64,000 nucleotides of DNA from Chiua virens (Eukaryota > Basidiomycota > Agaricomycetes > Boletales > Boletaceae), in assembly GCA_019787685.1 (NCBI GenBank), contig JAHNUO010000026.1, positions 124,001 to 188,000 on the forward strand, in the 5' to 3' direction. The first letter of the stretch is position 1. Each line of letters opens with the position of its first letter. The position numbers were made by a program, and so were the translations under genes. Under the pieces are notes generated by a model. The model saw only the letters and a list, made by a program, of their open reading frames with translations. It was not told the DNA's origin and did not search any database. Shown here one piece after another: positions 1-12,099 of this stretch.

Positions 1-4
1 TGGG

Positions 5-340
5 ATGGTAAGCACGACCCAAGAACATCCCAAGATTCTCGACATCATAGTCATGAAATCTATCGAGGTCCTAAACAAGGGTTTAATCAAGCCTTGCAAT
101 CAGACTCAGGACTGGAAAGCCAAGCTTGAGGCTCTGCTGAAAGCTGGACAACCTGTCTTGGAAGCTGACCAAGATTGGCTTGATGGTGATGGGAATCTGG
201 TGGTGGTCGAAATCTTGAATGTCCTCTCGCACAGCCTTCCATTCCCATTTCGTCTCTTATCCATGCAACTGAGCCAGTTGTGTTGGGCAGTTCTCACAAC
301 AGCTCAAGCAATCCAATTGTACAAGCCGAGAATGAACTGA
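5..340 (+). CDS. Unrecognised ORF next to a transposon end
   Basis: An open frame of 111 codons starts five bases into the window, so the 5' side of any real gene may be cut off. The product has an acidic, tryptophan-containing segment (QDWLDGDGNL) but no domain I recognise. It lies about 250 bp inside the right terminus of a pogo-like element that ends at 656, so it could be transposon-internal sequence. It lacks the features of the transposase C-terminus seen in the 56.6 kb element. The coding status is doubtful. Confidence 0.25.
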   Translation: MVSTTQEHPKILDIIVMKSIEVLNKGLIKPCNQTQDWKAKLEALLKAGQPVLEADQDWLDGDGNLVVVEILNVLSHSLPFPFRLLSMQLSQLCWAVLTTAQAIQLYKPRMN

Positions 341-587
341 ACGAAGCCAAGAGTTCAAGTCAATGGTGCCTATGGTTGGGAAGAGATCACGCGCTCTCGA
401 GATGCAGCATACTACAAAACAGACGAAGTGCACAGACTTCTTTCAGCCCGCATCCTAAGTTGCCATAGTCTTGTATATACTTATCCTCTCGCATTACAAT
501 AATGGAACAGAATGTACATACATAGACCCGGTAAAATACAAAGGCACTTAATGGAAATTTCTTGTCATTGGTCGGCCTCACTCGAAA

Positions 588-656
588 CCCATACTCTCCC
601 AAAACCCATACCCCTGGACCTGTCCCGAGAGGTATGGGTTATTACAGCTTCGACTG
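588..656. repeat. Right terminus of a pogo-like DNA transposon
   Basis: The segment contains CCCATACTCTCC, then ACCCATACC, then the inverted GGTATGGGTT, and ends in CTTCGACTG followed by TA. The same order of motifs is found at the right end of the complete element at 56579-57400. The left end of this copy is not in the window, so it is either upstream of position 1 or lost. Assignment to pogo/Tigger rests on the TA target site, the CAGTCGA-type terminus and the transposase-like remains in the other copy. Confidence 0.6.
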
Positions 657-1050
657 TATTGTCCAGCGGGTATTTTATGGGGTTATTTATGTGAAAATGT
701 TTGTCATGTTCGTATGTTAACGGATCGGGAAACCGAGCGGATTATTTTAATTTGTGTGGACGTTTTGCACACAAACTCTACACTGGAGAACTTGAACCTG
801 AGGCAAGGGCGAAAATGCTTAGCCGTGCCTGGGCCTGAGGTGTTAACATCTGTTGCAGCACGATAAGCGCGAGAGGAACTTAAGGTCTCCTATCAACAGA
901 TCACGTATATAGCTACAGTCGGCATCAGGCCGAGTGAGGCTTGCCATTATTTGGCCTAATCAAAGGCCTTCAAGTCCAACAACATCTAATTGGCATCTCA
1001 ATAAGGCGCTAACATGCTCACTTGGTTTCAGTATCTACCAAAACCGTGAC
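657..1050. other. Intergenic, upstream of TBCB
   Basis: No coding frame with family resemblance is seen. The stretch should contain the promoter of the tubulin cofactor B gene that starts at 1051. No clear TATA box was found. Confidence 0.4.
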
Positions 1051-1960
1051 ATGTCGAGCATTGTCAACGTCTTCGTCGCCTCCCCAGACACACGATCTGA
1101 GCGGCGTTTTGATCTTCACATCACTGTCGAAAAGCTCAAGGTCTCCATCTCTCCACGATGCCCGACTCCCGCTGACCGCCTCCCAGGCAAAACTCGAACT
1201 GATCACCGGCATCCCAGTCCAAAATCAACGTATATCTGTACAAGTTGACCAGGGCGAGACGATCCCGCAACTCTCGGACGACACGAAACTGCTAGGCTTT
1301 TACGGATTGACCACGGGGCAGACACTGCATGTGAGCCGGACCGTCCCCGACGTCCCTCGGTCTCTCTGACGCGATCGACACAGGTCATCGACACGAACCC
1401 CGCCACCTCGTTCACAGGCCAGCTTTCCGACGTATCCCAAGTCGAGAAATTCGAGCTGAGCGAGGAGGCGTACGCGAAACGATCAGGTCGGCCCCGACCA
1501 CGTTGAGGTTGCCTTGTGCGCCGCTCACGTTCGAGTCCTTATCCTCCAGATTCCGTACTCGCATACAAGCAACGGAACAAAGTAGGCCGGTTCGCGCCAT
1601 CGTCAGAGACAGCGCTGCCTGTGACGGACGTCGACATCCCGATCGGCGCCCGATGCGAGGTCGAATCGACCGAGGAAGGGTTTCATAAACGCGGCACGGT
1701 GCGTTTCGTGGGCCAGACGGAGTTCGCAAAGACGGGCGCGTGGGTCGGGATTGAATACGATGAACCGATTGGGCGGAATGATGGATCGTGCGTGTCGTCT
1801 CTGTCGCGATTCCGAATTCTCATTTCCAGATATCTTGTACAGCGTTCAAGGCGTGCGGTATTTCACTTGTCGTCCCAATTATGGGGTACTCGTACGACCA
1901 GATCGAGTCAGAGTTGGAGATTTTCCTGTTGAGGAAGTCAACTTTGATGAAGAGATATAG
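1051..1960 (+). CDS. TBCB: Tubulin-folding cofactor B (Alf1/Alp11 family)
   Basis: This chaperone takes part in folding and recycling of alpha-tubulin in the cytosol, together with cofactor E. Five exons join in frame: 1051-1140, 1187-1330, 1384-1486, 1550-1787 and 1843-1960. They give 230 residues, about the usual family length. Residues 1-80 form the ubiquitin-like domain (it opens with [20 protein letters not shown]). A linker with [14 protein letters not shown] and [15 protein letters not shown] follows, as in other fungal TBCBs. The C-terminal CAP-Gly domain covers roughly residues 125-215 and contains the RPNYG core. The protein ends in DEEI, like the acidic C-terminus that CAP-Gly proteins recognise. 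The four introns are only 46-63 bp and all are GT-AG. The start was chosen because this ATG opens the ubiquitin-like fold directly. The gene converges with the secreted-protein gene at 2195. Confidence 0.93.
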
Positions 1961-2194
1961 AAATAGGTTCGCTCGATGATTGCATGTTGTATTCGCGTAG
2001 CTGATTGGTAGCCTATTTTAAGGACTATTGCGTCTTGCTGTAACACACACTTACTTGTAATATGAACAGCTGATCACAGCGGGCTATCTTGAGACAGCGG
2101 TCACTATATCGCACCCGTGTTCTTATGGTCGCATTTTACCAGCATCACACTTGTCAACATTGGCTCATTTACATCTATTTCACCTATCATTACA

Positions 2195-4075
2195 TCAACG
2201 GACTATTGACGCGTTTCCTTCTACCACTGCACGTCGTCGGCGCGGCATCGCGTTCGCGATAGATGAAGCTACGGCCTCTGCATCCAGGGTCGCGCTCGCA
2301 GAGCTAGAGGATGCGGTCGTCACCCTGGTAGTAGTACCAGACGACGTCGAGGAGCTGGAAGCGAAGGACAGCGTACTGATCCCCACGATCTCAACCTCGA
2401 GAGACTCGTTGGCGGTCTCCGATGCGCTCGAGGTCGCCGATCGTGCTGCCGAGGAGCTGCCAGAGTGGATTGCCGTCGTCGACTCGGAAGGCGTCGAGGG
2501 CGGCGACACCGACACGGTGACTGCAGCACGGGCGGGGGAGACAGTCCGGCTGGACGCATCAGGGACATCGGTCACAGTGGAGACGACTGTCGTGGTGAGC
2601 GTCGTGGTGGTCGTTAGGACGGCTACCTGGCCGTTGCTTGCTCTGGCAGTGCTGGTGACGTTGAACGCGGCGGCCGCGTTCGCAGACGGTACGCTGGCTG
2701 GAACTTCGGGTGCACCCGCGACGTAGACGAGAGTGACCTTTTCGGCTCGTTGTGAGACGCTGGCGGTGGGAACCGTACTCGTCGAAGTGCTACTCGCCAA
2801 TCTTGCAGAGCCGGTGATATTCGCATTTGTCGTGGCGTTACCGCCGCCTCGCCGGACTTTGGCCCCCGCACAGGACGCCAGATTACTGGCACTCGTCGTC
2901 GCTGATATCAGTTCGATCTTGCCGCTCGAGGGATCGTAGGAGAAGATCTGGCTCTGGTGAGGATTGGACGAGGAAGCATTTGCTGCATCACAGGAATCGG
3001 CCGTGTCGTCCGCTACAGCTGCCAACTGCGTCACGCCAGTGCAAGGCGTCATAAGAAGCGGGGATGTGGATCCGGTATCCGAATCGTAGGTCGCGCAGTA
3101 CATGACCATCTCAGCGCTATCCGCGTCGAAGACTTCAGTCGCCAGTGTAACGTGCTTGTTTTGGCCTCCTACGAGAGGTTCAGTTATATGTCACGATCAC
3201 AACAACGAACCTACCAGCAGTGGTGTCGTCTATTGGTGATATGATAAACTGAGTCTGGTTACTTGTCGAAGCGTTCAACTGGAATGCCATCGCAGAACTC
3301 TGGCCCGACGACCAGTCGATCGGGCTCGCGTCCACTATCAACGATCCCAGGCGCTGCATGTCACCAAGAGATTGAGCAGAACCCTGATAAAGTGGTGAAT
3401 AAGGGAGGGGGCACGGGTGGACTAGGAAAGGAACTTGCCATGATGTCAATCCTCCCCGACGCGGAATCGCCGTCGTTGAGCTGACGTCGATTGTGACCGT
3501 CGGAGAACTGAGCACCAGGGTCTTCGAATCCATCCCATGGCGTCCGAGCGACAATATACTTGTTACCATGCTCCCCGGGGACATAGATCGAGGAGCGACG
3601 ACTGTGGAGAGCAGGTCCTCGGCGGTAGCGGTTCCGTGCGAAAGCAGACTTGGGGACGCTGTGATCGACATTCTCGTGAGGTTCCTGAGATTGATACTTG
3701 TAAACCTCCTCGCGATCAGGAACCCGGTAACGCCGCAAAAGGGGCGGCAGGTTCGACGATCGACGGTCCTGTTTCTGCTCAAAGAGGTCCTCAAACAGCG
3801 CATCGACCAGATAAACGGGTACTTACGTGCTCGTGACCATCGTTCTTGCCTTCGTGGTTATGAAGACCGGTCGGTAGACTGGCGACAGAAGCTGCGCGTG
3901 TCCGGTGAGGGCCATGATGGGAAGAATGGTGCTTGTGGATCGAGTGACTACCATGAATGTGAGCAGCTTCGACGCCGTTTGGAAGAGCGAGTGGAAGAGC
4001 TGCGCAGAGGCAAGCGAGCACAGCAAAGCATTGAGAGAGGAATGCCATGACGAAAGAAGGCTGTATCAATGACAA
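2195..4075 (-). CDS. Secreted Ser/Thr-rich protein, family not recognised
   Basis: The first exon (about 3838-4075) encodes a hydrophobic signal peptide (residues about 10-30, after MSLIQPSFVMAFLSQ; a second ATG at residue 10 is an equally good start) followed by a His-rich stretch. The best-supported later pieces are an exon with LGDMQRLGSLIVDASPIDWS (about 3220-3370) and a last exon beginning with TLATEVFDADSAEM and YCATYDSD. A 46-bp intron around 3181-3226 links them. The last 200 residues are very rich in Ser, Thr, Ala and Val, with several N-x-S/T sites, and end near a tetra-arginine run. This suggests an extracellular or cell-wall protein. Splicing between 3380 and 3790 is unresolved: two frames stay open there and I could not choose. 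No enzymatic function is proposed. Confidence 0.6.
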
Positions 4076-4642
4076 TGGACGAGACAGCGAATGATAGGAA
4101 AGCAGTATGCGACCGGCGCAGTGGATTCGAGACGATAAGGGTGGATGTGGGACGCGCTGCCTGACGCTGCTAGGATCACCGGGATCCGAAGAAAGTAGAG
4201 GAGAGATGGGGAGGAAAGAGGTCGCTCACCGAGAAGGTTCTTATACCATGCACCTTGGGTGTCTTGGAATTGTCAGCCATGGACGAGTTTTGAATCGACC
4301 AGCTGGCAGCCTACGATGAAATTTGACTGTTTGGGCAACTCGAGTGCATGACGTACTGTTGATAAATGGGCTTCCCGATTCAACGTCAGCTCCAAGTCTT
4401 GGTTGAGACTGCATACAGCGAAGACCCGTTCGATCTCGGAGGAGGAAGTTTTTGTATGTAAGGAACGATATGAAATCACGAGTGCCAATGGTGACCTGCA
4501 AGAACGGGGAATAAATTTATGTCCACTTTCGTTTAGTCGCTCAGGATCTTATTCTCACTAGGACACAGCAAAGAATGTTTTATAACAGGATATACGACTA
4601 CATCAAGAAAGCATGAAGATAGGTCACCTTCATGATTTTTTT
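4076..4642. other. Intergenic with one copy of a degenerate repeat
   Basis: No convincing gene is seen. Short frames exist on the minus strand but show no family resemblance. The segment holds the first copy of the direct repeat described at 4236-4323. It separates the promoter of the secreted Ser/Thr-rich protein gene from the 3' end of the GH3 gene. Confidence 0.4.
4236..4323 (+). repeat. Degenerate direct repeat, copy A
   Basis: The block starts with GGTTCTTATACCAT and ends near GATGAAAT. It aligns by eye with 9946-10033 in the same orientation, with scattered substitutions and small indels. The two copies flank the GH3 gene. The origin is unknown; both could be 3' fragments of an old duplicated gene. 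Confidence 0.55.
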
Positions 4643-7600
4643 TCACTCGGGAATGGTTCCATTTAGTCTAAAGTCCCTGCTACTTGCCCCGATCGAAAAG
4701 GTGATCGTCCCGTTCGTCCGAACCCATCCCTGTCGGACGACATCCCAAATGGACAAGTCGTACCGCGACAACGTGATCGATGCCTGACCAACCTGCCCAG
4801 GCTCTAGCTCAATGTTTGTAAACCCTTTCAGGATCGACGGGGGTTCCATTGCCGAAGGTGGGTGGTGTAGGTACAGTTGGGGGATCTACGAGGTGCAAAT
4901 GCAACTTTTGAGTGAGCTCAGGCATGACGGTGAATGGAATAGCAGACCTCTCCACCATAGAGTGAACCCGTGTTCTGTACGTTGAACGTAACCTGATAAG
5001 CGGGCATGTGAAGCCTACGTAAGGAGAGGTGATGAAACAATCCAAACAGTCAGCGCCAAAAAACGCTCTTCTTTGCCCACGCAAGCACTCACCAAAGCGC
5101 AGTCGAAGAGCCCACTGCTATGGGGGTTGCGCCCCCATTTTCCCAATTATTAATCAGCGAGGTCTCAGCGCTATCCAAGGGTTCGACTTCTTGAATCTGA
5201 AGATCGGAGTACTCGAAGCTCGTATAGCTCAGCCCAAATCCGAATTCATAGCGCGGCGTGATGTTTTTCTGTGTTGTGAACCCGAATTAGGGATGAAACG
5301 CGAGAAGAGGAAATGAAACAAGTTACATAGTCGAACCATCGATAGTCGATGTAAAGCCTGAAATAACAATGAAGCATGAGCAAGTGCCAAGATCCTCGTC
5401 AGATATTTGTTAGACGTACCCCTCGGTGTAATTGATTGACAATATATCTGCAGCGGTACCACCGAAGACAGGTTGAGCTGGATAATCGTCGACATCCTTT
5501 GCGATTGTATATGGCAGCCGTCCGGATGGATTCCAATTCCCGTACAGCACGTCCATAATTCCATTTCCGGCCTGATTACCGCCCAAGCTTGCCCACAGGA
5601 TCTAGATTGGGTCACATCCATCTCGTCAAATGACGTTCAGTGATGCAATACGAAGGAAGGGACGAACAGCAGTGACATTTGGATGTTCGACCCAGGGCTC
5701 GATTATCAGCGGACCGACGCTGTTTGTAATGACGATCGTGTTGTTGTTCTGAGCTGCTACAGCAAGGATGAGCTCATTGCCCTCGTGCCAAGCGGACAAG
5801 TTCAGTCTATCGCCCGGGTTTCCGTCGACAGTAATGTAACCCTATAGCAGAGTCAACGGCGCGCTGATGAATCAAAACACAACTCGTACCTCTCCAGAGT
5901 CCGAGTTAACAAAAACCATGGCGACTTCCTTGTCAACCACAGAGTTTCCAGCCTCATCGAGGTCCCAGTCATCGAAGTCCCAGGATAAGCTGGTTTGGTC
6001 AACTATCGCGCGTGCTTGAATGGCCTCGTAAGGCTGAGTCATATGTGTTAACTTCTCCTGCACCAGAGAGAACTAAGCAAGCAAGTCACTCACAGAAATA
6101 AGGTACGTAAAATTGTCGGTACTACACCCCCTCATTAATACGCATACAGAGAATGTCATCAAGAAAAAGACATACCCAGAACCCCATCCCATGGCCAGAA
6201 TGCCACTTGGATCGCCACCCTGGTCAACATACTCGTTTGGGCCCGAGGTCGGCGGTGCGGCATCGCTGCCGACCATGACGATGCTCCTTGGCTTGTCCAA
6301 CGGCAGCACGCCCTCGTTCTTCAGCAAAACTACACCACCTGCAGCTATCTGGCGGACGACCGTTGCGTGATCAGCCTGGACATTGACGTATGGATTCGTT
6401 GCAGGGTCCTGAACGTCGTTTACGTTGAAAGAAACGGGAGGATAATCCTCATCCTGATGCATATAATACCAGGAGGCAACGATTCGAGTAGCCATATCGT
6501 CGAGACGCGCCATCGAAATGGTGTTGTTCATGACGAACGCAGTGAGATTAGGACCAAAGTAGGAGCCATCTTCGTTGTATTCTATTCCTGCAGGCTGGAT
6601 CATCTACAGAAAGAGTTAGAAATTCTGTACGGCATAACAGTGAAGGAAAGTACGTGCATCGAGGCCAGCAACCGCACTCAACGTCTCTGTCGCAGCCCAC
6701 CAGTCCGACATGACGACTGAATCCGCTCTATGCTTAGCATTGAATTGACGATAGGTAGGATAAATCAACCTACACCCTTGAAATCCAAGCTCTCGCTTCA
6801 TCATATCATTGAGGGTCTTGTTGTTGTTGCATGCATATGTATCGTTAACCAAGTCTAAGTAAATCCGGTAGTGGTCAGATGACAGGGACAAGAAGGGAAC
6901 GAAAAGACTTACTATAGCTGCACATGATTGCCGATACACCCGCCATGACTGCACGCATGAAAGGCTGTGCGTAGATCTCGTGTTCGGTTCTATCATCGAC
7001 ATTCGAAGACTCTTGTGTTCTTTTCCACTCTTGTTCGCTATTAAAGAGCCACGACGAATAGAAGGTTAATCGAAACAGTACCCGGGATGCATCAAGATCA
7101 CATACTTGTTGATGTAATGCTTCGCAGTGGCTTGTATACCCCCTGCCTGCATGCCGAGGATGGTTTCGAATGCAGCTTCCCCTGTGAGGAATGGATCAGC
7201 ACCGAATCCTTCCCAGTTCCGGCCGCCTTGAGCAATACGGCCCATGTTCATCATGGGGCCCAGTGCAATGTTGGCACCCTTCCCTTTGAATTCTTGACCC
7301 ATATAGAGACCACGGGTGCGCATCAGAGCGCGGTTCCATCTAAGAATGATAAATCGTTTGAGAGTGGCGAGCGACTGAGACGAGACCTACGTAGATGCAG
7401 TAGTGATGCCCGCGGGGAAGGATGTAACATCGGCGGCGTCTCGCACGCCCAGAGGGGAGTCCTGATCATAAATTGAGTCAATAAAGCATGACTGATAAAT
7501 ATACTAGTAATTACCTGAAGACACAATCCAGGGAAGTCTCCTACAGCGCCGATATTACCGACACATCTGCCATTTATACCTGTTGTCAGGTTAACTTTCT

Positions 7601-8120
7601 CCCCGATCGTGATATTGGAAACCTGAGTGTCGCAATTAGCCAAAGGGCCAGTTCAAAAACGAGAATTGGATTAGCAGAAATTGGATTTTGACGTTATTTA
7701 CAAGAAAGGTAAGTGCAAGAGACCTACAAAAGCTAGTGCTTTCGCATGCGCTGTCGCCCACGAGGGATTAAAGTCGGGGACAATTTGAGGATCTGGGCTG
7801 ACTGGAGGGGGATACCAGGGATCTGTGGCCGGATAAATTGGCGGATCAGGTGGCGTTGATGGGGTCGGGAACGGGCTAAATGGATACTCTGAGATAGGAA
7901 GAGTAAGAGGTCCAGTCTCAGTTGCGAGGAACGAAGTGGGAGTAGATGTCGTCTGTAAAGATGGCGATACGGTTGCTGTAGCACTTGAGTTGGTGCTACT
8001 CGTCGGAACGGTGGAAGTGGACGAAACGGGAGAAGCGGAGGAGGCAGTATATGTGGTGTTCGAGGACTGCCCTGTAACGAAAGGTAGCAGGAGAAACCAC
8101 AATGACGGAAACGACCTCAT
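4643..8120 (-). CDS. Secreted beta-glucosidase, glycoside hydrolase family 3
   Basis: Family GH3 beta-glucosidases release glucose from cello-oligosaccharides outside the cell. The translated exons contain, in order, a signal peptide (MRSFPSLWFLLLPFVTGQSS), a Ser/Thr- then Pro-rich stretch of about 100 residues, and the N-terminal TIM-barrel domain with NIALGPMMNMGRIAQGGRNW and KHYINK. The nucleophile motif VMSDWW follows (Asp is the expected catalytic nucleophile). The alpha/beta domain has AAGGVVLLKNEGVLPL, and the C-terminal fibronectin-III-like domain has YEFGFGLSYT and ends at SRDFRLNGTIPE. More than ten short introns interrupt it, and I found no frameshift in the conserved exons. An upstream in-frame ATG at 8138 exists. 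I prefer 8120 because it begins a textbook signal peptide and a TATA-like box sits only about 42 bp upstream. Within the last domain a 19-bp palindrome (5121-5139) is simply coding sequence. Confidence 0.88.
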
Positions 8121-8161
8121 TGCGACAAGACGGCCCATTCGAGGGATTGCAAGCAGCGTCG

Positions 8162-8169
8162 TATTTAAA
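8162..8169 (-). promoter_or_regulatory. TATA-like box of the GH3 gene
   Basis: TATTTAAA reads as a TATA-like element on the minus strand, about 42 bp upstream of the preferred start codon at 8120. With usual fungal spacing, transcription would begin near or below 8138, which favours the inner ATG. This is inference from position and sequence only. Confidence 0.4.
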
Positions 8170-10387
8170 TCGTTGCATCTTGCATCCGCGGGTCGCTCCG
8201 TCTCGTTCGGCTCGTTCTGCTAATTGTAGAACGTTGCCTCGCCACAATCTCCACCCAATGTTTCTGGTTGAAAGACCGCAATCGGCCATGCGCCAGGGAA
8301 AATTTCTGGGACGACGCGCACAGGTTGGTCATCCTTATTGAACTATCGAATGACGCTTCATACAGATCCACACGAATGTCAAACAGTCGGACGTTGCTTG
8401 GACTAATATAGGAAGTAGAAGTCAGGTGCCCAGTTGATGGGGAGGGATACGACCTGTAGCGGAAAGCCGAGGACACGCAGCTGATGTGCGGCGCTCAGAA
8501 AACTCGGTCCGCGACGGAAGCAAGTTGTGAAAAGAAGACTCACCACCGCATGACCGTCGAATCAACGTGATCAAATTCATTGAACCAACCGGTCGGCGAC
8601 GACCTGAAAACAATTAGAAATCCAAAGAGGGATTCCCATCATACCTCAGTTAGTTTGATGCCCGTCTCTATGACTATCCGAGTTGTGGAATTACATACTT
8701 ATCACGTTAGATGTAATGTAGCTCGCCATTTCTTGCTCTCACTTGCGGGACTCCTCTAAATGTCTTCAAATCACATGGAAAAGGGCTTGGACGGTCGATG
8801 TTGGGGCCCATCGTGAATCGTGCTCAGATCGTGGGACGATGTCGGTCGAAGTTCGAACATGTGCCATCTACCTTCCTTATGAGGGTGTCAATGCTATATA
8901 TATGGTTCAAACGTTCAAGCTCAAGTTCAAGCTTCAGGTTGCATTTCACCGGCGAGTTGACTGACAACAGTGGGGGACTTAGGACAATGGACTCCTTCCG
9001 AAATGCCGAGTGCTGAAACGCTGATGCAAGAAACTACCTATGGGAAATCACGGACATTGTACATTGCCGCCTTGTCGCAAAGTTTTGACAAATGGGGCAC
9101 CATTGGGAGGCTACTCATCAGAGTAAGTAGCCATTCTTGCCGCATCAACTCGTTTAATTTGTGCCATTTAGCACTCACCGGCAAATCATCGGGGAATATT
9201 GTGCTGTACTTAAAATCTGGACATGTAAATAGACGGACACTAAGTTGTCGCTGTGAATGAAGTAAAATTTGAAAATACATGGAATGGTAGCCAGCAATGT
9301 AAAGAGGAACATCCGAAATAGACAGCCTGAGAACTCAAAGTCGTGCAGTTGCCAGTAAGATGCCGGTGGAGAAGACAAATTTTTCTTACAAGTTACTGCA
9401 ATTTAAATTAGGAAATTTATTTTGGGGGAAAACTTGAACGTTCGCAAGAACCTGATGATGAGAGAAGCATCACTCCACCATGCCATAGTGAAATACGTGG
9501 GCAAACAGGTCGGATCGCCGAGTACCAGAAGTCAGGTGACAAATATCAAGCAAGGTCTCTGTCGACGGCAAGTCGGCATTTCCATATTTTCTCATGCGCC
9601 TGTAGAAGAATTGTCACACATGTCACAACTCTAAATTAAATCTCCGGCGTGCCAGTTCCGTTCGCTTATTCAGCCATGCTCGTGCTGATTGATATGGGGG
9701 AGGTGTGAATCCTAGAAAAGCTGTCTGATAGTGTTAACCATCAATTGATATTTTTTCCAGATTTTTCAATTGTGATCCGAGTCCTGACCCGACACTTTTA
9801 GTTGAGAACCAGCGGCATCCTTGCGAGCGTACGATCAACAGTGAGTCAACATGCTTTTGACGTGACACTTGGTAACGTCTTGAGGGAAGTTGGTCTGAAA
9901 AGAGAAGGGAAGAAAAGTGGAAGCTCACGGAAGTAGTACAGAAATGGTTCTTATACCATTCACTTGGTGTCATAGGAAATGTCAATCAAGGACGAGTGTT
10001 GCCAAGATCGGCCTCAAAGCCTGCGATGAAATATTGCCAACATAGATGACGATCCGGGTACACATCCGAGGGATACAGCATGAAATCGTCCAAGTCAAGT
10101 ACACATGCCAGGGGGTAGTAGGTAAGAAATAGTAGGCGTACTTCGTGCTTCAAAGCTCCTATGTAGCCCGGACTGGGATAGCGAATAAGCGTTCCGCCAC
10201 TGGCTAATCCTCGGCTCACGAGAGTGCGCAAAACGCAGGTATAAACTAGATAAAGCAAGCTCAAAGACAGATTCCGCTCAGGTAGTGACTAGTGGCTGGA
10301 AGCCGTTCACCACGGTTGAGAAATTCTTACCATTTTTAGGAGGGTTGACTTTACAACGCTTTTCCGAGACCATTTATCCGACGAGCC
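8170..10387. other. Long intergenic stretch without a recognised gene
   Basis: Only short, unrelated open frames occur. A minus-strand frame at 9986-10264 (92 codons) has a plausible composition but no family resemblance; it runs into repeat copy B. The left part should hold the GH3 upstream region, and the right part the MAK11 promoter. Confidence 0.4.
9946..10033 (+). repeat. Degenerate direct repeat, copy B
   Basis: This is the second copy of the block at 4236-4323, in the same orientation, starting GGTTCTTATACCAT and ending near GATGAAATA. Similarity is strongest in the first 50 bases. Confidence 0.55.
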
Positions 10388-11967
10388 ATGGCAGAACCAA
10401 AAGCTACACGAAAAGCAGAGAGGGAGCTCAAAAGGGCGCGGATACAACAACGCGTCGTAGCAGGCAAAGTGGATCAGCCCTTGAAGACCAAGACCAAGCC
10501 TTCTATCTCGTTCTCTCCGGAAGATAAAGGAAAGCGAAAAGAAATTCAAAGGGATATAGTGGATGCACCAAAAGCGTCACCCAAGACAGACTCGCCGCCC
10601 TCATCCTTCGTCGTCGTAGCAGGTTCCTATGAAAAGTTGCTTTACGGACTCGACGGAACGGTCACATCGTCCGACTCTGAATCTGGCTACGCGTTTCATT
10701 TAAAGCCTATCTTCATCTTTCCCGCACACGTATCGTCAATCAAAGCTGTCGCTGCATCACCGAACGGAGGCAAGTGGCTAGCTACGGGAAGCTCGGATGA
10801 AATCGTAAAGGTGTGGGATTTGGCAAGACGGAAAGAAATCGGTGGTCTGATGCACCACCAAGGTGCGTGCTCTTTTGTGTGCCGGAGGAGACGAAACGAA
10901 AATGATCATGCGTAGGGTCTATCACATATCTTCAATTTCCGACACGATCTCATCTGCTGTCGGCGTCCGAGGATGGCACACTGTGTCTTTTCCATGCGCG
11001 AGATTGGACTGTCCTGCGTTCGTTGAAGGGACATAAGGGACGGGTCAATTCTGTTGCCATTCATCCGTCTGGCAAAGTTGCGTTGAGCGTCGGGTCTGAC
11101 AAGACCCTCCGTATGTGGGATCTCATGCGCGGTAAGGGGTCGGCGAGCACGAAATTGGGAAAAGGTGAGCCTGTCGAAATCGATGGCGAATTCTACTCAA
11201 GGCACACGCAGAGGGCGAGGTTGTGAGATGGTCATTGTCGGGCTCGACGTTTGTGGTCCAATCGTTGTCTTCACTTGACGTGTTCTCTACGGTAGGTTCG
11301 CTCCATCTTACAGATATGACACTATGCCGATTTTCGCTGTTTTAGGATATGGTTTTGCGACATACCGTGTCACATTCGTCAAGAATACACAGCTTACGAT
11401 TTTTTAAACGAGTAAACGGCGATGGCGAACTTTTGTTGGTCGCAGCGGAAGATAAAAAAGTATCGATATACCAACTGCCCGAGGACCCGGAATCCCCACC
11501 TACGATAATCGCCGAGCTCGTTGGCCATTCAAATAGGTTTGTTAGAATATCCTGCTCCTGAAGTAGCTCACTAACACTACCCTAGAGTAAAAGCGGTGGA
11601 GCCGATTGTTATCGCGCTCCCCAGAACTGTCCCCAAAAGCGAGGATGCTCGACAAACGACAACGATCGTCTGTACTATATCATCTGACGGCAAGATATTT
11701 GTGTATGACTTAGCGGCATTACCTGCTGAGGCGAAGGAAAAACTGCAATTACAACCGGTAGCGGAATACGACACAAAGGGCACCCGTCTGACGTGTTTGA
11801 CGATCGCTGAGGGGAGGTCCACTGGTGAACCGACAACGGTGAATGGGAAGCGGAAATGTAGGGAGAAAGATTCCGATGATGACGAAGAGGAGGAGGCAGA
11901 GCAGGAGCCCCCGTTTGATAGAGGCGCAAATGTGGAAATGGAGGGAAGTGAAGGCGAAGAGTCGTAA
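10388..11967 (+). CDS. MAK11: WD40 protein Mak11/PAK1IP1, 60S ribosome biogenesis
   Basis: Mak11 acts in the nucleolus in assembly of the large ribosomal subunit. Exons 10388-10862, 10916-11164, 11212-11291, 11346-11536 and 11586-11967 join in frame to 458 residues. A Lys/Arg-rich N-terminus of about 75 residues precedes a series of WD40 repeats. Typical repeat ends are visible: LATGSSDEIVKVWDL, SASEDGTLCLFHARDW and SVGSDKTLRMWDLMRGK. The segment AVAASPNGGKWLATGSSDE and the phrase GHKGRVNSVAIHPSGKVALS match this family well. The C-terminal tail is very acidic (runs of Asp and Glu), as is common in nucleolar proteins. The four introns are 47-54 bp. The first ATG begins the basic tail; no better start is seen. 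Confidence 0.9.
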
Positions 11968-12099
11968 AGCCTGTATCGGGTGAGCGCAAATACTGTTTAG
12001 CAACCAGAGACGTGAATGCACTTCGATGTGTTCGCAGACTAACAAGGGACACCAATCGGTGGCCTGATATCAAGGCGTTCGAGTTGTCGAAGGCCCGAC

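Noticed and set aside
5121..5139. Perfect palindrome ATGGGGG-TTGCG-CCCCCAT
   Set aside because: It lies in a conserved coding exon of the GH3 gene (NGGATPIAVG), so the symmetry is most simply a coincidence of codons.
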